A model generated the notes under the pieces. It had not been told where the DNA came from. It did no database searches and worked only from the letters and a program-made list of their open reading frames with translations. Below are positions 34,557 through 44,070 of a stretch of 64,000 nucleotides of DNA, one piece after another. The DNA is from CAVTLG01 sp963735495 (GTDB lineage Bacteria; Chloroflexota; Ktedonobacteria; Ktedonobacterales; Ktedonobacteraceae), in assembly GCA_963735495.1 (NCBI GenBank), contig CAVTLG010000009.1, positions 744,001 through 808,000 of the forward strand. The letters run 5' to 3'. The position numbers were made by a program, and so were the translations under genes. Numbering within the stretch: the stretch's first letter is position 1; every line of letters starts with the position of its first letter.

Positions 34557-36536
34557 ATGAATAGGAAGAGTAACGCTCAAGAGCCCACCAGGCGATGTAG
34601 ATTAGCGGTGCCACGGATGTTCTTCATAGCGCTCGCTTTTTTCGTTGTCCTCCTGTTTCCGTACACTGCCAGCGCGCAGTCCATTCTTCTGCGCTCTGAT
34701 CCAGGGCAAAATGTAATCCTCCCGGCAGCGCCTGCGCAAATTCATCTCTGGTTTAGCGAAAATCTCAACCCGGCATTCAGTACCGCATATGTTGTCAAGG
34801 CTGCGGATAGTGCAATCGCTGTCCCTAACAATGAAGCAGCGCATGTTGACACCGGTAATGCGCGTGTATCGCCGAGTAATCCTACGGAGATAGGTGTCTC
34901 ACTAAAGTCGAACCTCCCGGCGGCTGTCTATGCCGTCGTCTATCGTGTACAATCGTCGGCTGACGATCAGGTACTCTACGGATCATTTCTTTTCAAAGTG
35001 GAGACGACCAATGGCACTATTCCAACCTTTAGTGGAACTGTGCTGCTACAAAATATCTTCGGTGCCGCTGCTAATACAGGTAATCAGTTGGATGGACCTA
35101 CCTTCTTCAGCGCTATCATGGTCACGCTGGTCTACCTGGCCGCTATTTTCTGGATGGGGGCGCAACTCTGGCTGACATTTGTTGTCTCGCTGCTCAAGCC
35201 AGAAGATCAGGAACAGCGCGCAATTGCTCAGCGGATGCAGCGGCGTTTCGAGCGACGTTTTTCCTGGTCTGCCCTGATATTGTTCTTGCTGGCTGACGTG
35301 GGAGTGCTTCTCGGACAGGCACTGATACTTACTGGTGGTCGGTTGAGCCAGTCTCTTGCGCCCGCGACCTTGCTTGCTTTTATCTCTCAGGGACAATTTG
35401 GCCGCTATTGGATCATGCGAGAGGTCGTAGCTCTGCTAGCCCTGGTGTTGGCTTGCGTGTGTGTGTTTATACGGCGCCGGCCAGCGTGGGTTGATGAATG
35501 CATATCCTGGGTGAACCTGATCCTTGGGTTAGCGCTGCTGGCCGCTATCACCCTTTCCAGTCAGGCTGCGACTGCCAGTAGCAGCATTGTCGTCTATGCA
35601 GTCCTGGTGGCATTCCTCCATATGCTGGCGCTATCCCTCTGGATTGGTGGTATGCTCTACATTGTGCTAATCTACCTGCCAATCCTCAAAGATTACGCGG
35701 TTTTGCAGCAAACGCAATCGTTGCTTACCCTCTTGCCGTATTATACGCCGCTGGCCTATGCAGGCGCTCTGACGCTGGTTCTGAGTGGTCTGTTTGCAGC
35801 AGCGACGAGTATGGATGCCTGGAGCCAGCTAGCGGGCACTATTTATGGACGAGTGCTGATCATCGATGGACTGCTGGTGGTCGTGTTATTGTATATCGGC
35901 GCGCAGCACATCCTGTCCTTGCGTCCCCGCCTGATCAAGGATTTCGCTGCCTATCGGGTTGCCACGCAAACTGTCCCATCCTCAACTGCTGATAGCGCGG
36001 CGGACGACAAGGATCAGTCTGTCCCTTTACGCGTAAAGCAACTGGAGGAAAATGTTATACAGCAAACAAAGCGTTTGTGCAGTAGTATGAGCTGGGGGCC
36101 GCTGCCTGGTATGGCTGTGCTTTTATGTATGGGGCTGCTCACCATCTTTGCTGGTACCTTGCAATCCGTGCCTGTGCAATCCTCGGTGCAGCCTCTGGCG
36201 AAATCTTTTACCACCACTGTGATGACGCAGGATAAGGGCTATCGTGTGACGTTGACTATCGACCCGGACAGTTTTGGCACCAATACGTGTACCGTGTCAG
36301 TACGTAATAGCACTGGTGCCTTTATTCCTCTGACGGGTCTGCGTGTGACATTGGACACAACGATGCTTACTATGGCTATGGGCACCGAAAGTTGGGATCT
36401 TCAATCGAACAGCCGGGGACAATTCAGTGGTAGTGTCGATTTAGAGATGGGAGGAAGTTGGCAGATGCGTATTGATGTGCATACAGCGGATGGGGCCTTG
36501 CATACGGCCACGGTCGATTTTGTCACACATAGTTGA
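34557..36536 (+). CDS. CopC-CopD-YtkA fusion membrane protein
   Basis: About 659 residues. Signal segment MFFIALAFFVVLLFPYTASA, then a CopC-like beta-domain (ILLRSDPGQNVILPAAPAQI ... LWFSENLNPAF ... LYGSFLFKVE), then a CopD-like membrane domain of eight segments (about 180-500), then one more membrane segment and a C-terminal YtkA-like domain (LDTTMLTMAMGTESWDLQ). The two histidines that bind Cu(II) in CopC appear to be missing: the mature N-terminus reads AQSILLRSDPG and the usual DGH position reads DDQ. The Met-rich YtkA part could bind Cu(I). Role in copper import/homeostasis is inferred. An upstream TTG at 34467 is an alternative start. Confidence 0.85.
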   Translation: MNRKSNAQEPTRRCRLAVPRMFFIALAFFVVLLFPYTASAQSILLRSDPGQNVILPAAPAQIHLWFSENLNPAFSTAYVVKAADSAIAVPNNEAAHVDTGNARVSPSNPTEIGVSLKSNLPAAVYAVVYRVQSSADDQVLYGSFLFKVETTNGTIPTFSGTVLLQNIFGAAANTGNQLDGPTFFSAIMVTLVYLAAIFWMGAQLWLTFVVSLLKPEDQEQRAIAQRMQRRFERRFSWSALILFLLADVGVLLGQALILTGGRLSQSLAPATLLAFISQGQFGRYWIMREVVALLALVLACVCVFIRRRPAWVDECISWVNLILGLALLAAITLSSQAATASSSIVVYAVLVAFLHMLALSLWIGGMLYIVLIYLPILKDYAVLQQTQSLLTLLPYYTPLAYAGALTLVLSGLFAAATSMDAWSQLAGTIYGRVLIIDGLLVVVLLYIGAQHILSLRPRLIKDFAAYRVATQTVPSSTADSAADDKDQSVPLRVKQLEENVIQQTKRLCSSMSWGPLPGMAVLLCMGLLTIFAGTLQSVPVQSSVQPLAKSFTTTVMTQDKGYRVTLTIDPDSFGTNTCTVSVRNSTGAFIPLTGLRVTLDTTMLTMAMGTESWDLQSNSRGQFSGSVDLEMGGSWQMRIDVHTADGALHTATVDFVTHS

Positions 36537-36572
36537 TATCGCTATGTTGCCTGTTTTTATCTCAAGATGTTG

Positions 36573-36607
36573 GGGAAGGAAGCGCTAGAGCGTAGAAGTT
36601 CTTTCCC
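36573..36607 (+). terminator. Hairpin after the CopC/CopD fusion
   Basis: GGGAAGGAA (36573-36581) pairs with TTCTTTCCC (36599-36607) with one wobble, 36 bp after the stop. There is no clean U-tract. Confidence 0.4.
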
Positions 36608-36830
36608 TCAATTGTATTATACCTTATACAGGCAATAGCTCAACCGCAAAAAATAGCCAATCCTACACGACCCGGCGTCATATAGCTGTCATGAAGGGCA
36701 GAGAGATCGTTAGTGACGCCTACTAAGCAGGAGAAAACACGGGACGCATATGAGGGACGGCCCCAAAGACTGGCGCATTGGCTTATAGCGATCTTGCCAG
36801 ATCCACTATACATGAGCGTGGTGTAGGTTT

Positions 36831-36863
36831 GTGGCGACCAACTTCCGTAAGTTGGCGCGCCAC
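36831..36863. repeat. Short palindromic element upstream of selD
   Basis: GTGGCG-a-CCAACTT, loop ccgt, AAGTTGG-cg-CGCCAC: a 13-bp stem with a small internal loop, 70 bp before selD. The rest of 36537-36932 shows no gene. It could be a REP-like element or a leader structure. Confidence 0.55.
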
Positions 36864-36932
36864 AATGGTCGAGCTAGCATAAGGTGAACAGTATTTTGTA
36901 TACTGCAAGGAAAAAAGGGGGAATTTCTGTTT

Positions 36933-37991
36933 ATGGACACAGATCAGCACATACGCTTAACCGAGCTTGCCAGTTGTGCCGGTTGTGCGGCAAAGGTTGG
37001 AGCTGGCACACTGGCTGAAGTGCTGCGTCCGCTCAAGCAGCGCAACGTACCTGCGCAACTGCTCGTGGGGCTTGGAGCCATCGATGATGCAGCCGTCTAC
37101 CGGGTCAATGCTCAGCAAGCTATTATCAGCACGGCTGATTTCTTTCCGCCGGTTGTGGATGATCCTTATGCTTACGGCTCAATTGCTGCCGCAAATGCGT
37201 TGAGCGATGTGTATGCCATGGGTGGTCAGGTATTGATGGCAATTAACCTGGTGGCCTGGCCTGATACCCTGGATGCCAGTATTCTCAGCGAGGTTTTACG
37301 CGGTGGCATGGATGTTGTTGAGCGCGCGGGCAGTGCCATTGCCGGCGGACATACGGTGATCGACGCCGAGCCAAAGTATGGGTTAGCGGTAACGGGCATG
37401 GTCCATCCCGAGCATATTTTGACAAAGGGGGGCGCGCAGCCGGGTGATGTGCTCATTCTCAGCAAGCCTCTTGGCACTGGTTTGGTAACGACGGCCCAGA
37501 AGCGTGGATTGGTTCACGAGGATCATATGCATGCGGCTATCCAGTCGATGACGCGACTCAACCGCCGGGCCAGTGAGCTATTAGTGCAGGCTGGTCCTGG
37601 TGTGCACGCGGTGACTGATATTACCGGTTTTGGCATTCTCGGGCATGCCTGGGAGATGGCCGCTCAAAGCCTTACTTCTATGCGCTTCGCATTTGCGCAA
37701 CTGCCACTACTGCCAGGTGCGCGCCACTACGCGGAAGCTGGCTGTATTCCAGGGGGGACGAAGCGCAATGAGAGCTTTCTGCGCGCTCATGTGCACCTGA
37801 GTGACAAACTTGATGCCTCCACTCAAGCGATTGTGTTCGATCCTCAGACCTCTGGTGGACTGTTTGCCGCCATTGATCCGTCGCTCTGGCCGACCTTCGC
37901 TCAGCAGGACCAGGAGGTCCAGTTCTGGCGCATCGGTGAAGTGACTGAGTCAGTACGGGATCAAGATAACGTCGTGCTGGAAGTGCGCTAG
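36933..37991 (+). CDS. selD: Selenide, water dikinase
   Basis: Makes selenophosphate from selenide and ATP, the selenium donor for selenocysteine tRNA or 2-selenouridine. A 352-residue protein of the PurM/AIRS fold. The active-site loop is ASCAGCAAKVGAG, with Cys18 and Lys21 at the catalytic positions (cysteine, not selenocysteine). Other motifs: DDAAVYRV, STADFFPPVVDDPY, TDITGFGILGHA and FDPQTSGGL. GGGGGAA precedes the ATG. The neighbour downstream is an amidohydrolase in the same direction; no selA, selB or selC is in the window. Confidence 0.95.
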   Translation: MDTDQHIRLTELASCAGCAAKVGAGTLAEVLRPLKQRNVPAQLLVGLGAIDDAAVYRVNAQQAIISTADFFPPVVDDPYAYGSIAAANALSDVYAMGGQVLMAINLVAWPDTLDASILSEVLRGGMDVVERAGSAIAGGHTVIDAEPKYGLAVTGMVHPEHILTKGGAQPGDVLILSKPLGTGLVTTAQKRGLVHEDHMHAAIQSMTRLNRRASELLVQAGPGVHAVTDITGFGILGHAWEMAAQSLTSMRFAFAQLPLLPGARHYAEAGCIPGGTKRNESFLRAHVHLSDKLDASTQAIVFDPQTSGGLFAAIDPSLWPTFAQQDQEVQFWRIGEVTESVRDQDNVVLEVR

Positions 37992-38028
37992 ATTATTACT
38001 CTTGGCCTTTGCTGTGAAAGGGGAATGT

Positions 38029-38892
38029 ATGCCTGTTTTTCCGATCATTGATGCGCATGTGCATCTCTGGGACCCCACGCGCTACCGTATCCCCTGGTTA
38101 GACGAGAACGGCCTGCTGCATAAGCGTTATGGACTGGTTGAATATCAGGAGCAGATACAAAATGTGCCTGTTGAAGCGCTCGTCTATGTCGAGGTTGATG
38201 TTGCTGAGTCGTATGCCTTACTTGAGCCGCGCTGGGTAGCGGTGTGGGCAAAAGAGCATGGGCAAATCCAGGCCATTGTTGCCCATGCTCCTGTTGAGTA
38301 TGGTGAACTGCTGCGTGTGTATCTTGATGAACTTGTCAGCATCAGTCCTCTGGTCAAAGGTGTACGTCGTCTATTGCAATCCGAGGTCGATCCTGAGTTC
38401 TGCTTACAGCCAGCATTTGTGCGCGGTGTACAAATGCTGGCAGAATACGGGCTGTCATTTGATATCTGTATTAAGCATTACCAGCTTGCGAGTATTATCC
38501 AGCTCGTTCGACAGTGTCCAGACACGGCTTTTATGCTGGACCATTGTGCGAAGCCCAACATCAAAGAGCAGGTATTTGATCCCTGGCGCGAACAGATGCA
38601 GGCATTAGCGGCGTATCCCAACGTCATGTGCAAGGTGAGTGGCCTGGTGAGTGAGGCGGATCAGCAGCACTGGTCGTCTGCTGACCTGGCACCGTATATT
38701 GCGCACGTCATAGAAACGTTTGGCGAGGATCGGGTTGTCTTTGGTGGTGACTGGCCTGTTGTATTGGAGGCATCGACCTATGCGCGCTGGGTAGAGACGT
38801 TAGATGCTCTAACATCCCAGCTTTCTCCCGAGGCGCAGCTCAAGCTCTGGGCGGAGAACGCGCGCACATTCTATCGGCTGTCCAGAGCTTGA
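38029..38892 (+). CDS. Amidohydrolase-2 family lactonase/hydrolase
   Basis: A 287-residue TIM-barrel metal hydrolase. It shows FPIIDAHVHLWDPTRYRIPW (first metal-binding HxH), ALVYVEVDV, MLDHCAKPNI (metal His) and VVFGGDWPVV (catalytic Asp), the order found in L-fuconolactonase and related lactonases. AAAGGGGAA precedes the ATG at 38029; the longer frame to 38002 lacks a site. It starts 37 bp after selD and may be its operon partner, although a functional link is not obvious. Confidence 0.87.
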   Translation: MPVFPIIDAHVHLWDPTRYRIPWLDENGLLHKRYGLVEYQEQIQNVPVEALVYVEVDVAESYALLEPRWVAVWAKEHGQIQAIVAHAPVEYGELLRVYLDELVSISPLVKGVRRLLQSEVDPEFCLQPAFVRGVQMLAEYGLSFDICIKHYQLASIIQLVRQCPDTAFMLDHCAKPNIKEQVFDPWREQMQALAAYPNVMCKVSGLVSEADQQHWSSADLAPYIAHVIETFGEDRVVFGGDWPVVLEASTYARWVETLDALTSQLSPEAQLKLWAENARTFYRLSRA

Positions 38893-38920
38893 GTTTGTTG
38901 TCATAAATTGCTGATTTGCT

Positions 38921-39616
38921 TTATGCCTTTGTGCCTGTTGACTGTGTGTTAAATGCCGAGGGACACAATGGCACCAGTGTGCACAACTCACAGAGTGGTT
39001 TGCGCGACTCGCAGACGGCGCGACCGTGAAAGATTAGCAAATGAGAGAGGTCCAGCCAATCTTTTTGTGGGATGATGCGCATCAAATCCTGCTCAACCTT
39101 CACGGGATCGTCATTGGTCGTCCAGCCGAAGCGCCGTGTCAGCCTGCCCACGTGGGTATCTACCACAAAGCCGACGACGATGCCGAAGGCGTTGCCCAAC
39201 ACCACATTCGCCGTTTTGCGCGCCACGCCCGGCAGTGAGAGCAAATCCTGCATCGTGCGTGGCACCTCGCCGTTGTACTCCGTAATCAGGCGTTGCCCGG
39301 TGCCACGAATATTTCTGGCCTTATTGCGGTAGAAGCCTGTGGATTTAATATCCTGCTCCAGCTTCTCCTGGCTTACCGTCGCGTAATCTTCCGCGCTGCG
39401 ATACTTCTGAAAAAGCTGCGCGGTCACAATATTGACGCGTTCATCTGTACACTGCGCGGAGAGTTGTGTGGCGACGAGCAGTTCCAATGGGTTCGTGAAA
39501 TTTAGCGAACAGGCGGCGTCTGGATACAGACGTCGTAACTCAGCAATAATGGCGTTAACCTGTTCCGCCGAGCCTGGTTGAGGCCCTGCATAGCGTGGTG
39601 CCGCTGTAAAATCCAT
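38921..39616 (-). CDS. nth: Endonuclease III (DNA glycosylase/AP lyase)
   Basis: Removes oxidised pyrimidines from DNA and cleaves the abasic site. A 231-residue protein. The helix-hairpin-helix LPGVARKTANVVLG contains the catalytic Lys134, and VDTHVGRL contains the catalytic Asp153. The 4Fe-4S cluster loop is complete (Cys202-x6-Cys209-x2-Cys212-x5-Cys218). The ATG at 39616 lies near a weak AAAAGAG; the frame extends 31 codons upstream without support. It converges with the amidohydrolase gene, with 28 bp between stops. Confidence 0.96.
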   Translation of the reverse strand: MDFTAAPRYAGPQPGSAEQVNAIIAELRRLYPDAACSLNFTNPLELLVATQLSAQCTDERVNIVTAQLFQKYRSAEDYATVSQEKLEQDIKSTGFYRNKARNIRGTGQRLITEYNGEVPRTMQDLLSLPGVARKTANVVLGNAFGIVVGFVVDTHVGRLTRRFGWTTNDDPVKVEQDLMRIIPQKDWLDLSHLLIFHGRAVCESRKPLCELCTLVPLCPSAFNTQSTGTKA

Positions 39617-39916
39617 AATTATGTAAACTCTTTTCTGCGCGTAATTGCTACTATTCAGGTGAATCCTGTTATAAGGTGTTCTGGTTTGCCAGCTAATTGC
39701 TGTGTTCACAAGAACATTTCATAGTTTTTTTACAATTGCCAGAGTCTTCGTTGAGGTCTCTCCTGTATAGTAGTTTTAGAGGAATAAGCTTGTACGCTTT
39801 TATTACGATTGAAACGCTGTGATTGGGTTACCAGGCAGATGCAATGGCTGCTTGTAGGCCCGCTCAACGTGTCGAATACTCTCAATATTATACTCTCTGT
39901 AAGGAGAAAGGTACCT

Positions 39917-42001
39917 ATGGCATATATCGCCGACACGTCGCCTTTATCGCCAACGGGCAGTACGTTTCCGCCGCGCAAGGCCGCAGTCCCGCGTTTGTGG
40001 AACCGTATTGCGCTGGGGGCTATTGTGTTGCTCTCGATCTTTATGGATTTCTTCCTGCTAGGCCAGAATGGCTATGGAAACCTCTACTATGCCTCTGGTG
40101 TGAAGAGTATGGGAGATAGTTTCCATAATTTTTTCTTTGTTGCGCTTGACCCGGGTGGCTTTGTGACCATTGACAAACCGCCAGTTGGTTTCTGGTTGCA
40201 GACGCTCAGCGCCAAGATATTCGGCTTTACGGCTTTTAGCATCTTTCTGCCACAGGCTCTCTGTGGTGTGCTCGCGGTTGTGTTGCTGTATTATCTGGTG
40301 AAGCGCCACTTTGGGGTGGTTGCGGGACTCGTGGCGGCTCTCGCGCTGGCGGTAACGCCGATCAGTGTTGTCACTGACCGCAATAATACGATTGATGGAA
40401 CATTGGCGCTGGTGCTCTTACTTGCCGCGTGGGCGGTTATCCATGCTGCCGAGACTGGTAAGTTACGCTGGCTGCTGCTGAGTGCTGTATTCGTTGGTCT
40501 GGGTTTCAACATCAAGATGGCGGAGGCCTATCTGGTTGTGCCTGCTCTAATTCTGACCTACTTGTTTTGTGCGCCGCGCACAATCTGGACGCGTGTCTGG
40601 CATCTGCTGTTGGCATTGCTCGTGATGTTTGCCATCTCGCTCTCCTGGGCGGTGGCTGTTGACCTGACGCCAGCCGCGCTGCGTCCTTATGTTGGTTCGA
40701 CACAAAATAATTCCGAACTCAGCCTGGCTTTTGGCTATAACGGGCTCAATCGCCTGCATATCGGGTTTCTGGGGGGAAATGGGGCTGGTGGCAGTAATCG
40801 TAGTGGTGTTGGCAATGCCAATACGACAACCACAGGCTCGGGTAAGGGAACGACTGCCACCTCTGGCAATGCTTTGACCACTGCTGCTCGTGCCATAGAG
40901 GATGAGCTAGGCGCAGGTGGGGCCTTCCAGGGCGGACCGTTGCGTCTCTTCAGTGCCTCTCTGGGTGGACAGATTGCCTGGTTGTTACCTTTTGCCTTAT
41001 TAGCTATTGTCGCGCTGGCCTGGCAGAGGCGTTTCAATTTTCAGCGAGATCGCCAGCAACTCGGCCTCATACTGTGGGGCTTCTGGTTGTTGACCATGGC
41101 CACCTTTTTTACGCTTGATGGCTCGTTCCACCAGTATTATATGACCGAGATGGCTCCTGGCTTAGCTGCGCTGGTTGGTATTGGCCTGGTCATCATGTGG
41201 CAGGATTATCGCCGCGCTGATTGGCGTGGCTGGTTGTTGCCATTTGCGCTTATAGTGACTGCCGTTGCACAGATTTACATGCTCATGAGTTATCCCACCT
41301 GGTCGAGCTGGCTGAGTCCTTTGATTGCGGTGTTGACGGTGCTGGCGGTGCTGGTGCTGATCCTTTTCCGTTTCAGGTCCCGGCTTTATCCAGGTGAGTT
41401 GGCATTGCGTGTGGCGGGTACGGCGGTAAGTGTTGGTATGCTGGCATTACTCGTTGCTCCAGCTATATGGGCTGGTTACTCGGTCATCCACAACACCGAG
41501 TCCTCGTTCCCTACGGCTGGTCCTACTGCTCAAGGTGGTCAGGGCGGTGCTGCTGGCGGCTTTGCTTTCGCGGGTGGCGGCATTACTGGGACGCGTAAAG
41601 GCAACGGAGGTGGTCGAAATGCCGACCGGGGTGATCGTACTGGTCGTACGCGTGGACAAAACGCGTTCACTGGCGGCTTGGCGGCTGCTTTTGGTGGTGG
41701 ATCTACACAGGCTAGCCCGGCCTTAATTCGCTACCTGGAGGCAAACCAGGGGAGTGCCAAATTCCTGGTTGCGACGCCCAACGCATCTACAGCGGAACCG
41801 CTTATTCTCAGTACAAACAAGCCTGTAATGGCAATGGGCGGTTTTAGTGGGAGCGACCCTATTCTGACCACCAGTTCATTGCAGACGTTGATCAATAGTG
41901 GTGCCGTACGTTTCTTTCTGATCAATGCGGCGGGCACGACTGGCAGAGCCGCTGGAGGAGGGGGAGGTTTTGGCCAAAAAGCTCGTTGTCAAGCTGGGTG
42001 A
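39917..42001 (+). CDS. GT39-type glycosyltransferase with Gly-rich loops; 3' end frameshifted
   Basis: A 694-residue membrane protein of the ArnT/PMT class. The catalytic loop region GQNGYGNLYYASGVKSMG and DPGGFVTIDKPPVGFWLQ is followed by about twelve membrane segments. Gly/Ala/Thr-rich disordered loops lie near residues 285-330 and 540-600, as in actinobacterial and Ktedonobacteria ArnT-like proteins. The frame ends in QKARCQAG at 42001. Moving the frame by one base at the A5 tract 41976-41980 opens WVSAHCKAVP ... NVLYDCASARS to 42099, the sort of tail expected for the family. AAGGAG lies ten bases before the ATG at 39917. Confidence 0.88.
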   Translation: MAYIADTSPLSPTGSTFPPRKAAVPRLWNRIALGAIVLLSIFMDFFLLGQNGYGNLYYASGVKSMGDSFHNFFFVALDPGGFVTIDKPPVGFWLQTLSAKIFGFTAFSIFLPQALCGVLAVVLLYYLVKRHFGVVAGLVAALALAVTPISVVTDRNNTIDGTLALVLLLAAWAVIHAAETGKLRWLLLSAVFVGLGFNIKMAEAYLVVPALILTYLFCAPRTIWTRVWHLLLALLVMFAISLSWAVAVDLTPAALRPYVGSTQNNSELSLAFGYNGLNRLHIGFLGGNGAGGSNRSGVGNANTTTTGSGKGTTATSGNALTTAARAIEDELGAGGAFQGGPLRLFSASLGGQIAWLLPFALLAIVALAWQRRFNFQRDRQQLGLILWGFWLLTMATFFTLDGSFHQYYMTEMAPGLAALVGIGLVIMWQDYRRADWRGWLLPFALIVTAVAQIYMLMSYPTWSSWLSPLIAVLTVLAVLVLILFRFRSRLYPGELALRVAGTAVSVGMLALLVAPAIWAGYSVIHNTESSFPTAGPTAQGGQGGAAGGFAFAGGGITGTRKGNGGGRNADRGDRTGRTRGQNAFTGGLAAAFGGGSTQASPALIRYLEANQGSAKFLVATPNASTAEPLILSTNKPVMAMGGFSGSDPILTTSSLQTLINSGAVRFFLINAAGTTGRAAGGGGGFGQKARCQAG

Positions 42002-42150
42002 GTGCTCATTGTAAAGCTGTACCGACGAGTGATTGGCAATCTTCGACAGGAGGTACTGGTGGCAATGTGTTGTATGATTGTGCCTCTGCCCGCTCATAAG
42101 CGTAATTTTCGATGTGCCTTATCCTGAACGTCAAACGGCCTTTTTGCACA

Positions 42151-42186
42151 AACGAGATCCTCGTCTCCAGCCGAGGATCTCGTTTT
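42151..42186 (+). terminator. Rho-independent terminator of the GT39 gene
   Basis: A perfect 13-bp stem AACGAGATCCTCG (42151-42163) with CGAGGATCTCGTT (42172-42184), followed by U. It lies about 50 bp after the frame-corrected end of the glycosyltransferase gene. The following 42190-42478 has no gene. Confidence 0.88.
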
Positions 42187-42478
42187 AATGGTGCTCCGCT
42201 GTGACTCGGTGTCTGCCTATTTCGTCAAAAATAGTGACAACGTTAGTTCATAACAGGCCTCGGTCCTGAGCGGCCATACAGAAAGACAATGCCGTCTCGC
42301 TAAAAACTTCTTTTTCGTCGCACTACAATGGAAACAGACAGGTCAATTTCCTCAACCACCATAAAAAGTTTTTGCATAGTCTGGTCAAGAGGCAAGAAGT
42401 GTGGGCTGTCTGCCCGACGTTTTCCCCGCGAGGATGGAGACCCCGAAGTGTAGTAGTGAAGAAAAAGGAACAATGCAA

Positions 42479-43732
42479 ATGCAGAAAGTATTGACGAAAA
42501 TTTTCACGTCTAGCATGCTCGTTCTCATACTGCTGGTTCTATTTAACTCAGTAGGTGGGTGCCTGACTGTCAGAGCTGCTGGTCTTTCACCGACGATTGA
42601 TCAAATTGTCCAGCAAGTGCTTTTTAACATACGAACAAACGGCTGGAATCCCCAGGCACAGAGTAAAGGTCGGACCGTTGGGGGCTTATACCTCAACTGG
42701 CAAATGAATAAGCCCACTGTGACGAACTCGGGTGCTGCACCTACCAGCCATGATCCCCAGGTGGATCTCTATTACCTCAATGCCCTCGATGAATATAAGT
42801 CCTTACATCCGCAGGACCACACTTATGATGCAGATATAGCACGAGCGCTCTTGCAAGTCGAAACGGATTTTGTAAACTACAATGTGCCCAAAGGCTGGCT
42901 CTATTTCTATCTACTGCGCAATGCTGCCTTTTTGCAAAATGCTATTCTCGTTCAAGAGGCACATGTGGCTGCCTCCAATCTCTACAATCACTGGTATAAT
43001 GCTCATCTTGGTTATGTGTATAACAGTTCGCATACACCTGGCGACTACGCTGTCGACCACATCCTCGAATGTGGCAGCGAGCTTGTGGATGCCGGTATGC
43101 GTTGGGGTATGCCAGCCTGGGTACAAGCCGGGCAATCAACGCTCTCCAATGCCTTGACTGTTGGGATGAACCAGAAGTATCACCTGTTTTATGATAGCAT
43201 CAATGTGCCAAAGAATGGTGTGCAAACGGTAGAAAATTATCAAGCGAAGCCTAGTACCGAGGGTATGGCGGCGCAAGTGCTGGTCAACATGTACGAACTT
43301 ACTCATTCCCAATACTACTTGAGCCTCGCTGGTAATCTGCTACGAAGTATGTTCAACAGCGCTTTGTGGGATCAGACGTACGGGGGCCTATTTTTTGCTC
43401 TCAATATGAGCACAGGTATATTAAACAGGGCTTACAAAGAAACCAGAGGTCAGACGCTGGTGCTCATTGCGCTGTATCGTTACAACCTGGTGATGCGCCA
43501 GCTTGGTGAACTGCCCTTATTCCCGGATAAGCAGCAGCAATTGATTAGCCTGCTCTCCAACCAATTGTATCAGTCCACCTATCACGGCTTTTTCTACCGT
43601 GTCACGCCCAGCTTTCAGATTTATACCAGTGCACCGGGACAAGGTGCGGGCTACGAAGATTTCTTTACCACTGAAGCTATGGGCACGGCCATGGATGCCT
43701 TACAACAGACGGAATCCTCCGCTATGCTCTAG
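42479..43732 (+). CDS. Secreted alpha/alpha-toroid (six-hairpin glycosidase-like) protein
   Basis: A 417-residue protein. A signal peptide (IFTSSMLVLILLVLFNSVGG then CLTVRAAG; the GGC could be a lipobox) is followed by a helical repeat domain. It shows helix-hairpin features such as WNPQAQSKGRTVGGLYLNWQ, DPQVDLYYLNALDEYK and ETRGQTLVLIALYRYNLV, and sequence like YEDFFTTEAMGTAMDAL near the end. This is the architecture of the six-hairpin glycosidase superfamily (GH76/GH88-like). The catalytic residues cannot be assigned by eye. AAAGGA lies nine bases before the ATG at 42479; an ATG at 42473 is nearly as good. Confidence 0.7.
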   Translation: MQKVLTKIFTSSMLVLILLVLFNSVGGCLTVRAAGLSPTIDQIVQQVLFNIRTNGWNPQAQSKGRTVGGLYLNWQMNKPTVTNSGAAPTSHDPQVDLYYLNALDEYKSLHPQDHTYDADIARALLQVETDFVNYNVPKGWLYFYLLRNAAFLQNAILVQEAHVAASNLYNHWYNAHLGYVYNSSHTPGDYAVDHILECGSELVDAGMRWGMPAWVQAGQSTLSNALTVGMNQKYHLFYDSINVPKNGVQTVENYQAKPSTEGMAAQVLVNMYELTHSQYYLSLAGNLLRSMFNSALWDQTYGGLFFALNMSTGILNRAYKETRGQTLVLIALYRYNLVMRQLGELPLFPDKQQQLISLLSNQLYQSTYHGFFYRVTPSFQIYTSAPGQGAGYEDFFTTEAMGTAMDALQQTESSAML

Positions 43733-44070
43733 CCAGGATGGACAAGATGCGATAGTCACTCCCTGTCTATCGCTGCTGTTCGCTTCGCCCTGATATTACC
43801 TTGCGTTCAGTCGAAGTGCCTCAGAGGCGAGATATTTAGAGCCACCTCAAATAGCTCGTCTCTGAGAAAAAAGAACGAACGTTCTTCGTTGGCTTTGCGG
43901 AAGAGCCAGCGTGTTATGAGGGGTCTCCAACTCTGGACGGCTTGGTGGTGAGCCGTCCAGCGCTAGCGCAGGAACACCAGCTGCATCTGTGCCTGGATGC
44001 TGGAACGCACCCATTTCTGGCTCAATCACTCTCGACGCATCCTGGTTTGCTGGGGAAAGAAGACAGAGAA
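43733..44070. other. Intergenic stretch, no gene seen
   Basis: About 340 bp between a plus-strand and a minus-strand gene that converge. It contains a small palindrome AGAACGAACGTTCT (43875-43888) and GGACGGCT/AGCCGTCC (about 43934-43960), possibly a terminator without a U-tract. No open frame has a ribosome site. Confidence 0.4.

Noticed and set aside
36719..36732. CCTACTAAGCAG shared with the 74-bp repeats
   Set aside because: A single 12-bp match without the rest of the unit; most likely coincidence.
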